From Kribbella aluminosa (lineage in GTDB: Bacteria; Actinomycetota; Actinomycetes; Propionibacteriales; Kribbellaceae): a stretch of 64,000 bases of DNA. The stretch covers positions 2,790,001 through 2,854,000 of the forward strand of contig NZ_JAGINT010000002.1 in NCBI RefSeq assembly GCF_017876295.1, in the 5' to 3' direction. The notes beneath the pieces were generated by a model. That model searched no databases and was not told where the DNA came from. It saw only the letters and a list, made by a program, of their open reading frames with translations. Positions within the stretch are counted from its first letter, which is position 1, and each line of letters starts with the position of its first letter. Of the stretch, positions 32,582 through 39,968 are shown one piece after another. Position numbers and translations under genes: made by a program.

Positions 32582-33958
32582 ATGTCTTCGCATCGCGAAG
32601 CACCTGAGATCTCGAAGGACCCGGTCGCGGACAACACCGATGTCTACGCGTTCGTCAGCCCGGATCAGCCGGACACGGTGACGTTGATCGCCAACTTCAT
32701 CCCGTTCCAGAACCCGTACGGGGGCCCGAACTTCTACGAGTTCGGTGACGACGTCCTGTACCAGATCCACATCTCCAACAGCGGTACCGGCCGGGCCGAC
32801 ATCAGCTACCAGTTCCGGTTCCACGCCAAGATCCGGAACGACAAGACCTTCCTGTACAACACCGGACCGATCAGTTCCATCACGGACGCGACATGGAACC
32901 GGCCGCAGTACTACACCGTCACCAGGGTCGAGGACGGTCTCTCCCGGGTCCTCGCACGCAACCTGCTCGCCCCGCCGGTGAACGTGGGCGTTCGCAGTAC
33001 GCCGAACTACGCGAAGCTCGCGGGTGAGGCGATCCATACCATCGGCAAGCACCGCAAGGTCTTCGCAGGTCAGCGCGCCGACGGGTTCTTCGCCGACCTC
33101 GGCAGCATCTTCGACCTCGGGACGCTGCGGCCGTTCCAGATGGCCCACCTGATCCCGTCGGCCGCCGCGATGGGCGTGAACGGTCTGCAAGGATCCAACG
33201 TGCACACCATCGCGCTCCAGGTCCCGATCACGGACCTGACCCGCGACGGGCGGAAGCCAACTGACGTGATGGATCCGAAGGCCGTGATCGGCGTCTACGC
33301 GTCCGCGAGCCGGCAAGCGTCGAAGATCCTGGACGACGTGCTGGGCATCGCGATCTGGAACGGTCCGCACAAGCAGGTGTCCCGGCTCGGAAACCCCTTG
33401 TTCAATGAGGTCATCGTGCCGATGGCGGAGAAGGACAAGTGGAACAGCCAGGCTCCGCACGACGACAAGCGGTTCGCCGAGTACGTGACGAAGCCCGAGC
33501 TTGCCGGGTTGCTGCCGGTACTGTATCCAGGCGTCTTCCCGCATCTTGCGGCGTACAAGAAGCCCCGCGCGGATCTGGCGGCGATTCTGCTGACCGGGAT
33601 TCCGAAGGGAGTCGTACCGGGATTCCAGAACTCCACGGGGCCGGTGCCGGCCGATCTGCTGCGTCTCAACGTCGCGGTCCCGCCCTCGAAGTCGCCGAAT
33701 CCGCTGGGGCTGGTGGCCGGTGATGCGGCAGGTTTCCCCAACGGGCGCAGGGTTTTCGACGACGTGGTCACCGTGGAGCTACGTGCTGTCGCGGGTCTCA
33801 CGATCCCGTTGGTCGATCCGACGTTCAAGCCTGACGCGGCGACGTCCGCGATCAAGGACGGTACGTCGAACACGAACTCGGACTACCTCACGTCGTTCCC
33901 GTATCTCGGTACTCCGGCAGGCGGATACCAGTCCAAGCCCGGCACCCCGGCCGCGTGA
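32582..33958 (+). CDS. DUF4331 domain protein
   Basis: A 458-residue protein starting MSSHREAPEISKDPVADNTD, followed by VYAFVSPDQPDTVTLIANFI. This is the hallmark start of DUF4331, where SHREAP and D-x-TDxYAF are conserved. No signal peptide is visible, although many homologues are exported. The function is unknown. It overlaps the His-rich gene by one base and follows the Tat-signal gene by 39 bp. Confidence 0.85.
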   Translation: MSSHREAPEISKDPVADNTDVYAFVSPDQPDTVTLIANFIPFQNPYGGPNFYEFGDDVLYQIHISNSGTGRADISYQFRFHAKIRNDKTFLYNTGPISSITDATWNRPQYYTVTRVEDGLSRVLARNLLAPPVNVGVRSTPNYAKLAGEAIHTIGKHRKVFAGQRADGFFADLGSIFDLGTLRPFQMAHLIPSAAAMGVNGLQGSNVHTIALQVPITDLTRDGRKPTDVMDPKAVIGVYASASRQASKILDDVLGIAIWNGPHKQVSRLGNPLFNEVIVPMAEKDKWNSQAPHDDKRFAEYVTKPELAGLLPVLYPGVFPHLAAYKKPRADLAAILLTGIPKGVVPGFQNSTGPVPADLLRLNVAVPPSKSPNPLGLVAGDAAGFPNGRRVFDDVVTVELRAVAGLTIPLVDPTFKPDAATSAIKDGTSNTNSDYLTSFPYLGTPAGGYQSKPGTPAA

Positions 33959-34368
33959 TGACCGGCGACGCGACATCGGTCGAGAATCCGCACGCGGGCA
34001 AGGGATCGTCCGTCCTGCTCGACATCGGCGGCGATATCGGGGCACTCGTCATCACGATGCCGGCGGAACTCGACGGTGAGGAGATCGAACTCCGCCCGAC
34101 CGGGCGCACGGTTTTCTCGAGCAGCCACACCGAACATTACGGCCACGGCCACGCGCACGGGCATGGTCATGCTCATGGGCACGCGGGCGTGTTGCCGCAT
34201 GTGGCGGTAGTGCCTCGGCCCTCGCCGGCGGGGGAGATTGTGCACTCGGCGGTCTTCTTCGAAGTCCCACAAGGCAGCTACGAGCTGTATGTCCGTCCTG
34301 ACGGACCCGTGCGGTTGAAGGTGGATGTCGCCGGAGGCTCGGTGACAGAGGCCGCCTGGCCGCAGTAG
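33958..34368 (+). CDS. Histidine-rich protein, probable metal binding
   Basis: A 136-residue protein with a beta-rich N-terminal half (SSVLLDIGGDIGALVITMPA), a central HGHAHGHGHAHGHAG run likely to bind Ni, Zn or Cu, and a beta-rich C-terminus (YELYVRPDGPVRLKVDVAGG). No signal peptide. The ATG at 33958 overlaps the DUF4331 stop; a GTG at 33955 is also possible. It is the last gene of its operon, followed by a terminator. Family not recognised. Confidence 0.7.
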   Translation: MTGDATSVENPHAGKGSSVLLDIGGDIGALVITMPAELDGEEIELRPTGRTVFSSSHTEHYGHGHAHGHGHAHGHAGVLPHVAVVPRPSPAGEIVHSAVFFEVPQGSYELYVRPDGPVRLKVDVAGGSVTEAAWPQ

Positions 34369-34387
34369 GCCGCGACTCAGCTACAGA

Positions 34388-34415
34388 CCGCCGGAAGCCG
34401 AACCACTTCCGGCGG
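34388..34415. terminator. Bidirectional hairpin terminator
   Basis: CCGCCGGAAG and CTTCCGGCGG form a perfect ten-pair stem with an eight-base loop, between two convergent genes. Confidence 0.8.
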
Positions 34416-34497
34416 TCACGGACGTATCACCCATCTACCATCGAGCGACGTACGGGCGCCGGTCCGGCGTACCTTATTGCGATGTATAGCGGCATGA

Positions 34498-35289
34498 TCA
34501 GGCGACGCCGTACTTGTACAGCTGACCTTCGACCAGATGCAGGCCGTCCTGGCCCGGCAGGGTGTCGATCTTGGCGTCGATCCTGCGTGCCTGGCTCAGA
34601 CCGTCGGGGCCACCGAAGAGGTACCTCAGAAGGTGGCGTACGTCCTCCTCGGGCATGACTCCGGAGCCGACGATTCCCCAGCCGTGCCGAAGGGCGAAGC
34701 GGGTGATTCGCTGCGCGCGAGGGTTGTCCTGCAGCCGGCTGCGCGCCTGGCTGTTGTAGAACGCGATGTGGCGGGTCTCCTGTTTGGCGATGCGGTGCAA
34801 GATCTCGGTCAGGAGCGGGTTGTCCTCGACGGCGATGAACCGCGTGTACCCGGCATGAGTGCACCACTCGTTGATCGCGCCCCAGGTCATGTGCGTGGCG
34901 ATGAAGTCCGGGCCAAGGACGTTGGCGAGCAGGGATTGCACGATCGGTGACACACGATCCTGCCAGCCGAGGCGTTTGCGCAGTGCCCGCGTGTGCTCGG
35001 GGCCGGTGGGTACGTCGTGCACGTCGAGGACTGCGTCGAGCACCTCGCCGTGCCAGTACTCCTCGTAGTTCCACATCGTCAGGAATGTGGTCACCTCAGG
35101 GTCCGCGTGCGAGGGGGTGACCAGGAGGTCCCGCAGGTAACAGACGGTGTGAGTCTCGACGTCGCTCATGTACCGCAGGCACTGCAACGCCCCGGAGGAC
35201 AGCCGCTGGGTGCGGAACTGGCCGAGGTCGAGGTCGTCCCACCGCAGTCGTTGTGCTGTGCTTGCGTACGTTGCGACATCGAAGCTCAT
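34498..35289 (-). CDS. Di-iron ferritin-like/acyl-ACP desaturase-like protein
   Basis: A 263-residue helical protein with two ExxH pairs, E77-Y-W-H80 (NYEEYWHGE) and E171-T-R-H174 (KQETRHIAFY). Single glutamates E45 and E141 lie at the right spacing for a carboxylate-bridged di-iron centre. The layout resembles FA_desaturase_2 (DesA-like) and other ferritin-like oxidases. It could act as a desaturase, hydroxylase or peroxide-consuming enzyme. Its ATG overlaps the stop of the sigma-like gene, and a SigK-type promoter lies inside that gene's end, six bases before the start, so it can also be made from a leaderless mRNA. Confidence 0.75.
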   Translation of the reverse strand: MSFDVATYASTAQRLRWDDLDLGQFRTQRLSSGALQCLRYMSDVETHTVCYLRDLLVTPSHADPEVTTFLTMWNYEEYWHGEVLDAVLDVHDVPTGPEHTRALRKRLGWQDRVSPIVQSLLANVLGPDFIATHMTWGAINEWCTHAGYTRFIAVEDNPLLTEILHRIAKQETRHIAFYNSQARSRLQDNPRAQRITRFALRHGWGIVGSGVMPEEDVRHLLRYLFGGPDGLSQARRIDAKIDTLPGQDGLHLVEGQLYKYGVA

Positions 35290-35813
35290 ACAGGGTGTTC
35301 GGCGCCACCTCCCGGGTGGATGGGAGTTGACCGATCAGTGGGTGCAGGCCGGCTGAGGCTACGTAGACCCGCGGACAGGGTTTCGGCGACCCGCTGCGGC
35401 TCGGTTCCGCGATGGCGGGCGATCTCGTAGTAGGTGAGACCGCCGAAGTACGCCTGGGCCAGGTCGCGCCGTTGCTCGTCCGACAGTCGCTCCGATCGCA
35501 GGAGGTCGCCTGTGCGGTGCTCGTCGCCCGCCAGGACCGCAAACCTGTGCGCCAACTGAGTGGCCCACTGGACGAGCGATTCGCGATTGGGGTCGTATTC
35601 GCCGTGGTTGCGGCACAAGTACCTGAAGACTTGAAGGCAGATGGCCTGGGCCTTCTCGGGACAGGCGCTCATACCGAGCGCCACTCCGTACAGAGGACCG
35701 CTCAGAGCCTCATAGAGGGCGGCGACTGCCGCGCGGCGGTCTGGAGAATCCAGTTGGTCGAGTGACGCGACGATTGCTGCGTAGGCTACGGGCACCTCAG
35801 GCATGTAGCTCAC
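35286..35813 (-). CDS. Atypical ECF sigma-like protein
   Basis: A 175-residue protein with a region-2-like part (ALYEALSGPLYGVALGMSAC, AICLQVFRYLCRNHGEYDPN, RESLVQWATQLAHRFAVLAG) and a region-4-like HTH (LSDEQRRDLAQAYFGGLTYY, EIARHRGTEPQRVAETLSAG). The usual acidic DVF/QEVF core is weak (LQVFRYLCRN), so it may be a degenerate sigma or an SigK modulator. GTG start 35813, or ATG 35804. The next gene's SigK-type promoter lies within its coding sequence. Confidence 0.6.
   Translation of the reverse strand: MSYMPEVPVAYAAIVASLDQLDSPDRRAAVAALYEALSGPLYGVALGMSACPEKAQAICLQVFRYLCRNHGEYDPNRESLVQWATQLAHRFAVLAGDEHRTGDLLRSERLSDEQRRDLAQAYFGGLTYYEIARHRGTEPQRVAETLSAGLRSLSRPAPTDRSTPIHPGGGAEHPV
35296..35323 (-). 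promoter_or_regulatory. SigK-type promoter 2 (di-iron gene), internal and leaderless
   Basis: On the minus strand, CCATCC (35323-35318), 16 bp, CGAACA (35301-35296). Six bases separate the -10 from the ATG at 35289, so transcription should start at or next to the A of the start codon. The site lies inside the 3' end of the sigma-like gene. Confidence 0.75.
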
Positions 35814-35961
35814 TTCTCTGCGCCCTGGGGGCGTGATCGTGGGGCTGGCCGACGCTGTTGGACCGATAACAGTCTTACACCATCAGCCTCCACATTAGGC
35901 TTCATGGTGATGTGGAAGCCGCGGTTGTTGCATCGAGATCACGTCACGGCACCCGGACCGA

Positions 35962-36693
35962 TCAGGTCATCGGGACGAGCGCGGCAGCGGGAAGTGTGGG
36001 CTTCGCGGAGCCGCCGGCGGGCTCGACCGTGAGACCGAAGGCGACCTTTCCCTTGACCCCGCCGCTGATGAGACGGGTCAGGTCACCGCTTGCCAGGCCG
36101 ACCGAGTGCGCGACCTGTGACTGGTCGATGAGCCAGAGCTGCCAGGTCTCGTTGTTCGGCAGTTGCCGTAGGCCACGGAGGACCACGACAGCCGCGTCCG
36201 CGCGGTTCGAGGTGACCACCGTGGCCTGGCCACCGCCGTCCACGTCCTTGTGGACGGCGGTGGCGTCAGGTTCAGCCAACACGGCGGTGAGTCGGTCGTT
36301 GGCCTGGGCGACGAGCGACTTCTCGTGGTACTGGTCGATCGCGATGCCGCCGCTGGCGGCCACTGCCAAGGCCGCGGCGGCCAGTGCCAGCATCGTGCGC
36401 CTACGGACTCGCCGTGTCCCGGTCTCGGCGTTGTCGTTGCCCGAGGAATCACGAACCAGTGGTGGCAGTTGGCGGACTTCCCCGATAGCGGCCATGACGT
36501 TGGCCTTGAGGGCTGCGGGCGGCCGCGTGGAGACATCGGCGGCAAGCCGTACGGCGGCCTCCCGGAGCTCGTCGACTTCGGCCGCGCACGACGAGCAGCT
36601 CGCGAGATGCTGCTCGAAGGTGGCTCGTTCGGTGTCCGGTAGTGCGTCGAGCGCATAGGGGCCGGCCAAGGTGTGGACGTCGGGTTCGGTCAT
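35962..36693 (-). CDS. rskA: Anti-sigma-K factor, RskA family
   Basis: A 243-residue protein. The N-terminal cytoplasmic zinc anti-sigma domain has H29-x3-C-x2-C (EQHLASCSSCAAEVDELREA). One membrane helix lies at about 100-120 (MLALAAAALAVAASGGIAI), and the extracytoplasmic RskA domain has NNETWQLWLIDQSQVAHSVG and GLTVEPAGGS. It overlaps the sigma gene by four bases. It holds SigK at the membrane until the outer domain is cleaved or senses a redox change. Confidence 0.88.
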   Translation of the reverse strand: MTEPDVHTLAGPYALDALPDTERATFEQHLASCSSCAAEVDELREAAVRLAADVSTRPPAALKANVMAAIGEVRQLPPLVRDSSGNDNAETGTRRVRRRTMLALAAAALAVAASGGIAIDQYHEKSLVAQANDRLTAVLAEPDATAVHKDVDGGGQATVVTSNRADAAVVVLRGLRQLPNNETWQLWLIDQSQVAHSVGLASGDLTRLISGGVKGKVAFGLTVEPAGGSAKPTLPAAALVPMT

Positions 36694-37340
36694 GGCGTTT
36701 GCCCCCCAGCGGTTCCGAGGCAGTCGCGGAGCCGGATCAGGCCGTCGCGCATTCTCGCTTTGATCGTCGGTAGCTTGGCGCCGAGCTGCTCGGCGACCTC
36801 GGGATAGGTGTAGCCGTTGTAGTAGGCCAAGGTGACCGACTCGCGCTGCAGGTCGGTCAGGGTGTCCATGCAGCGGCGGACCTGTTCGACCTCGAGCCGG
36901 TTGGTCACGGTGTCGGACACCTGATCGAACGCCGGATCGACGGATCGGGCCGCCACCGCCGTCTCGCGCTCGACGGCGGCCTGTTCGGAGCGCACCCGGT
37001 CGACGGCCCGGCGGTGGGCGATGGTCAGGATCCAGGAGTGGACGGACCCGCGGGCCGGGTCGTAACGGTTCGCCGTACGCCACAGGTCGATCATCACCTC
37101 CTGGGCCACTTCCTCGGACTGCGCCGGGTTGCGCACGACCCGGCGTACCAGACCGAAGACGCGTGGCATGGTCAGGTCGTACAGCGAACTGAAAGCCGTT
37201 GCGTCTCCACCGGCAACCCGAGTCATGAGTTCGTGCAGCTCCGCGCCAGGCCGTGGTCCGTTGGAGCCTGGCCAGGGAAGCGCCACGTGATCGGTCACGG
37301 TTCGTCCTCTGCTGGGTGAGTCAATCGTAGAACGTGTCAT
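36690..37340 (-). CDS. sigK: ECF RNA polymerase sigma factor, SigK type
   Basis: A 216-residue ECF sigma factor with region 2 (FSSLYDLTMPRVFGLVRRVV, SEEVAQEVMIDLWRTANRYD) and region 4 (LTDLQRESVTLAYYNGYTYP, EVAEQLGAKLPTIKARMRDG). Coupling to an RskA gene and a fasciclin lipoprotein neighbour match the mycobacterial sigK-rskA-mpt70/83 arrangement. A start at 37340 or an internal ATG at 37295 is possible. It likely drives the five CCATCC-N16-CGAA-type promoters around it. I see no such promoter directly before sigK itself. Confidence 0.88.
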   Translation of the reverse strand: MTRSTIDSPSRGRTVTDHVALPWPGSNGPRPGAELHELMTRVAGGDATAFSSLYDLTMPRVFGLVRRVVRNPAQSEEVAQEVMIDLWRTANRYDPARGSVHSWILTIAHRRAVDRVRSEQAAVERETAVAARSVDPAFDQVSDTVTNRLEVEQVRRCMDTLTDLQRESVTLAYYNGYTYPEVAEQLGAKLPTIKARMRDGLIRLRDCLGTAGGQTP

Positions 37341-37344
37341 GCAG

Positions 37345-37392
37345 GGACCGATGCCAGCGGCATGTGGTGACGGGGGTCGGTGGCATCGGTCC
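37345..37392. terminator. 12-bp inverted repeat between fasciclin and sigK genes
   Basis: GGACCGATGCCA (37345-37356) and TGGCATCGGTCC (37381-37392) pair perfectly with a 24-base loop. It sits after the fasciclin stop and just before the sigK start, so it could act as a terminator or a leader structure for sigK. Confidence 0.5.
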
Positions 37393-37416
37393 GGTCCACG
37401 GGGCAGCTGTGGCCGA

Positions 37417-38100
37417 TCAGGCCGGCGGCATCAGGACGGAGTCGATCAGGTAGACGGTGGCGTTGGCGGTCTTGACGCCGCCGCAGATGACGTTGGCGCC
37501 GTTGACCTTGAGGTTGTCGCCGGAGCCGGTGACGGTGAGGTCTTGCTTCTCGACGGTTGGGTGTTTGCCGACGACTGCGGTCGGGTCCAGTTGTCCGGCG
37601 ACTACGTGGTAGGTGAGGATCTTGGTGAGTAGGGCGCTGTTGGTTTTGAGGGTGTTGATGGTTGCGGCGGGGATTTTCGCGAAGGCGGTGTCGACGGGGG
37701 CGAAGACGGTGAATTCGCCGCCGTTGAGGGTGGAGACGAGGTTGACTTTGGGGTTGAGTTTGCCGGAGACGGCGGCGACGAGGGTTTTGAGGAGTGGGTT
37801 GCCGGAGGCTGCGGTGGCGACGGGTGCGGCGGCCATGCCGTCGATGGAGCCGGCGCCGGCTGGGTTGGCTTTGGCGTAGGCGGCGCACCCGGGGCCGACC
37901 ATGCCGCCCGAGGCGTTGCTGGTCGACGGGGTCGTGCTCGGGGTCTCGCTGGGCGTCTCCGCGGGGGCGGAGGACGACGACGTGCTGGTGGAGGGCGAGC
38001 TGCTCGATGTGTTGTTGCTGCTGCCGCTGCAGGCGGCGCTGGCGAGAAGGAGTGCCAGTGTGGTCGCGGCGAAGCCCGCGCGGACGATCTTTCGGGACAT
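37417..38100 (-). CDS. Fasciclin-domain lipoprotein (MPT70/MPT83-like)
   Basis: A 227-residue protein. It has a signal peptide with lipobox (LALLLASAAC), a Ser/Thr/Pro-rich linker (residues 25-65), then a fasciclin (FAS1) domain with LVSTLNGGEFTVFAPVDTAF, LLTKILTYHVVAGQLDP and a closing VICGGVKTANATVYLIDSVL. Mycobacterial MPT70/83 are SigK targets with the same cysteine-bounded domain. Surface-anchored, probably adhesive. The SigK-type promoter lies 55 bases upstream of the ATG. Confidence 0.9.
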   Translation of the reverse strand: MSRKIVRAGFAATTLALLLASAACSGSSNNTSSSSPSTSTSSSSAPAETPSETPSTTPSTSNASGGMVGPGCAAYAKANPAGAGSIDGMAAAPVATAASGNPLLKTLVAAVSGKLNPKVNLVSTLNGGEFTVFAPVDTAFAKIPAATINTLKTNSALLTKILTYHVVAGQLDPTAVVGKHPTVEKQDLTVTGSGDNLKVNGANVICGGVKTANATVYLIDSVLMPPA

Positions 38101-38155
38101 GACGATCTCTTTCCTGATGGGGACGCGAGCGGCTTCGCTCACACCTGACAGCTAC

Positions 38156-38183
38156 GATTCGGTGCCGGCCCGGATCCGGATGG
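38156..38183 (-). promoter_or_regulatory. SigK-type promoter 3 (fasciclin gene)
   Basis: On the minus strand, CCATCC (38183-38178), 16 bp (38177-38162), CGAATC (38161-38156), 55 bases before the fasciclin ATG. Confidence 0.8.
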
Positions 38184-38220
38184 GTGCTGTCAGCAAGATT
38201 CTTTCTGCCGCGGATCTGAC

Positions 38221-38248
38221 CGATCCGCGGCGTACCCGGCGTCGAACA
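38221..38248 (+). promoter_or_regulatory. SigK-type promoter 4 (molybdopterin oxidoreductase), leaderless
   Basis: CGATCC (38221-38226, one change from CCATCC), 16 bp, CGAACA (38243-38248). Six bases separate it from the ATG at 38255, the same geometry as promoter 2. It also fixes 38255 as the gene start over upstream in-frame options. Confidence 0.65.
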
Positions 38249-38254
38249 CCTGAC

Positions 38255-39850
38255 ATGAGCGAGAAGGCGATACGACGTGCTGCCGGCGGCCTTGGCGGAT
38301 TGATGGCGGCGGGAGCAGCCCTCGGCCTCGGGTACCTCGCCGCCGACTTGTCCGGCGGGCCGTGGCCGGTCGACGCGGTCGGCGTACAGGTGATCGACTG
38401 GTCTCCAGGTCCGGTGAAGGACTGGGCAGTGCGTGAGCTCGGTACGGCTGACCGGACGTTGTTGCGGATTGGCATCTCAGTGACGCTCGTCCTCGTCGCA
38501 GTGGTCGCCGGTGTGCTCGGCAGCAGTGCGTGTCCCCAGCTGCGCCGTGCGGCGGTCGGGATCGCCGCACTATTAGGTGCTGTCGGCATCGTTTTCGCGG
38601 TGACGAGTCGCTCGGCGACCGCCAGTGTGATCCTGCGGCTCGTTCCGGCGTCGGTGAGCTTCGTCGTTGCAGTCGTCGGCATGTATTTGGTCGTTCGTGC
38701 CCTGAACCGTCCGCGGGTGAGCGCACCGGTGCCTTCTCGTGAGGAGGCTACGGTGCCTGCTGGTGAGGAGCAGGAGCGACCGCCGGGATTCGACCGGCGC
38801 CGATTCTTGCTGACGGTGTCGGCGCTGGCGGCCGCCGCAGCTGGTGGCGTCGGCGTGTCGGCTCTGGTGTCGACTGGGACGGGTGAGGCGGCCAGGGCGA
38901 AGTTCCGTGTGCCGCGTCCGACGGATCGGGCTCCTGCGATTCCGGCGGGCGCACAGGTGGATGCACCGGGTGTGGCTCGTTTCGTGACGCCGAACCCGAG
39001 GTTCTATCGGGTGGACACACTGTTGGAGGTCCCGCGGATCAATCCCGACCAGTGGGAGCTGCGGGTGCACGGCATGGTGGACAAGGAGCTGCGGCTGTCG
39101 CTCGGCGACCTGGTGAACCGGCGGCTGGTCGAGCGGGACATCACCCTGACCTGCGTCTCGAACGAGGTCGGCGGCCCGTACGTCGGGAACGCGCGCTGGA
39201 TCGGCGTACCGATCGCCGACGTGCTCAAGGAAGCTGGTGTCCGGAGCGGAGCAGACGCCGTGCGGTCCACGAGCGTCGACGGCCTGACGATCGGTACGCC
39301 GTTGAGCGCACTCACCGATGGGCGGGATGCCCTGCTCGCGGTGGCGATGAACGGTGAGCCGTTGCCCTTCGAGCACGGGTTCCCGGTCCGGATGGTGGTT
39401 CCTGGGCTGTACGGATACGTGTCAGCGACGAAGTGGATCGTCGATTTCGAGGTCACCAGGTTCCAGGACTTCGCGGCGTACTGGACCGAGCGCGGGTGGG
39501 CCGTGGAAGCCCCGATCAAGACTGCTTCACGGATCGACGTGCCGAAGGGCTTCGCGACTCTGAAGGCTGGTCCGGCCGTCGCGGCCGGTGTCGCATGGGC
39601 TCAGCGGCGGGGTGTCCGGAAGGTGGAGGTTCAGTTGGACGACGGTCCGTGGCAGCAAGCGCAGTTGGCTGCGCAGGACACCGTCGACACTTGGCGCCAG
39701 TGGACCTTCCGCTGGAACGCCACCCCCGGCACGCACAAGCTGACCGTGCGGGCGACGGACGGGACAGGCCGGCTGCAGACCGCCGACCAGGCGCCACCGC
39801 GCCCGAACGGGTCGAGCGGGCTGCACAACACCGTCTTCATGGTCGAGTGA
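38255..39850 (+). CDS. Membrane-anchored molybdopterin-dependent oxidoreductase (sulfite oxidase/YedY fold)
   Basis: A 531-residue protein with four N-terminal membrane helices (for example GISVTLVLVAVVAGVLG), a Tat-like RRRFLLTVSALAAAAAGG segment, then an oxidoreductase_molyb domain. The Mo-ligand cysteine is in ITLTCVSNEVGGPYVGNARW, and RMVVPGLYGYVSATKWI is typical of the fold. A C-terminal Mo-co dimerisation domain follows (VEVQLDDGPWQQA...HNTVFMVE). The catalytic part faces outside. The electron donor or acceptor is not indicated. The substrate could be sulfite or an oxidised methionine/sulfoxide. Confidence 0.85.
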   Translation: MSEKAIRRAAGGLGGLMAAGAALGLGYLAADLSGGPWPVDAVGVQVIDWSPGPVKDWAVRELGTADRTLLRIGISVTLVLVAVVAGVLGSSACPQLRRAAVGIAALLGAVGIVFAVTSRSATASVILRLVPASVSFVVAVVGMYLVVRALNRPRVSAPVPSREEATVPAGEEQERPPGFDRRRFLLTVSALAAAAAGGVGVSALVSTGTGEAARAKFRVPRPTDRAPAIPAGAQVDAPGVARFVTPNPRFYRVDTLLEVPRINPDQWELRVHGMVDKELRLSLGDLVNRRLVERDITLTCVSNEVGGPYVGNARWIGVPIADVLKEAGVRSGADAVRSTSVDGLTIGTPLSALTDGRDALLAVAMNGEPLPFEHGFPVRMVVPGLYGYVSATKWIVDFEVTRFQDFAAYWTERGWAVEAPIKTASRIDVPKGFATLKAGPAVAAGVAWAQRRGVRKVEVQLDDGPWQQAQLAAQDTVDTWRQWTFRWNATPGTHKLTVRATDGTGRLQTADQAPPRPNGSSGLHNTVFMVE

Positions 39851-39851
39851 C

Positions 39852-39879
39852 CCATCCGAGCCGGCGATTGCTCCGAAGG
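39852..39879 (+). promoter_or_regulatory. SigK-type promoter 5 (sortase-ferritin genes)
   Basis: CCATCC (39852-39857), 16 bp, CGAAGG (39874-39879), starting two bases after the oxidoreductase stop codon. It probably drives the short ORF, sortase and two ferritin-like genes that follow. Confidence 0.65.
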
Positions 39880-39914
39880 CCTGGTCAGTGCTTCTCGTGA
39901 GGAGATGATCGGCA

Positions 39915-39968
39915 ATGCCAGAAGATCGTGCCCAGCCCGCCCTGACCTGTCTCGGTGAGCTCCGATGA
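39915..39968 (+). CDS. Possible 17-codon leader ORF coupled to sortase
   Basis: ATG-17 codons-TGA (MPEDRAQPALTCLGELR), with GAGGAG upstream and its stop overlapping the sortase start as ATGA. It may serve only to deliver ribosomes to the sortase gene. An overlapping frame from 39906 is an alternative. Confidence 0.35.
   Translation: MPEDRAQPALTCLGELR

Noticed and set aside
34141..34190. CRISPR-like or simple tandem DNA repeat
   Set aside because: The short repeats are codons of a His-Gly/Ala protein tract inside an open frame, not spaced DNA repeats.
38128..38254. Upstream in-frame starts for the molybdopterin oxidoreductase
   Set aside because: They would place coding sequence across two promoters, and the extra residues show no signal or conserved pattern; ATG 38255 fits the leaderless promoter geometry.
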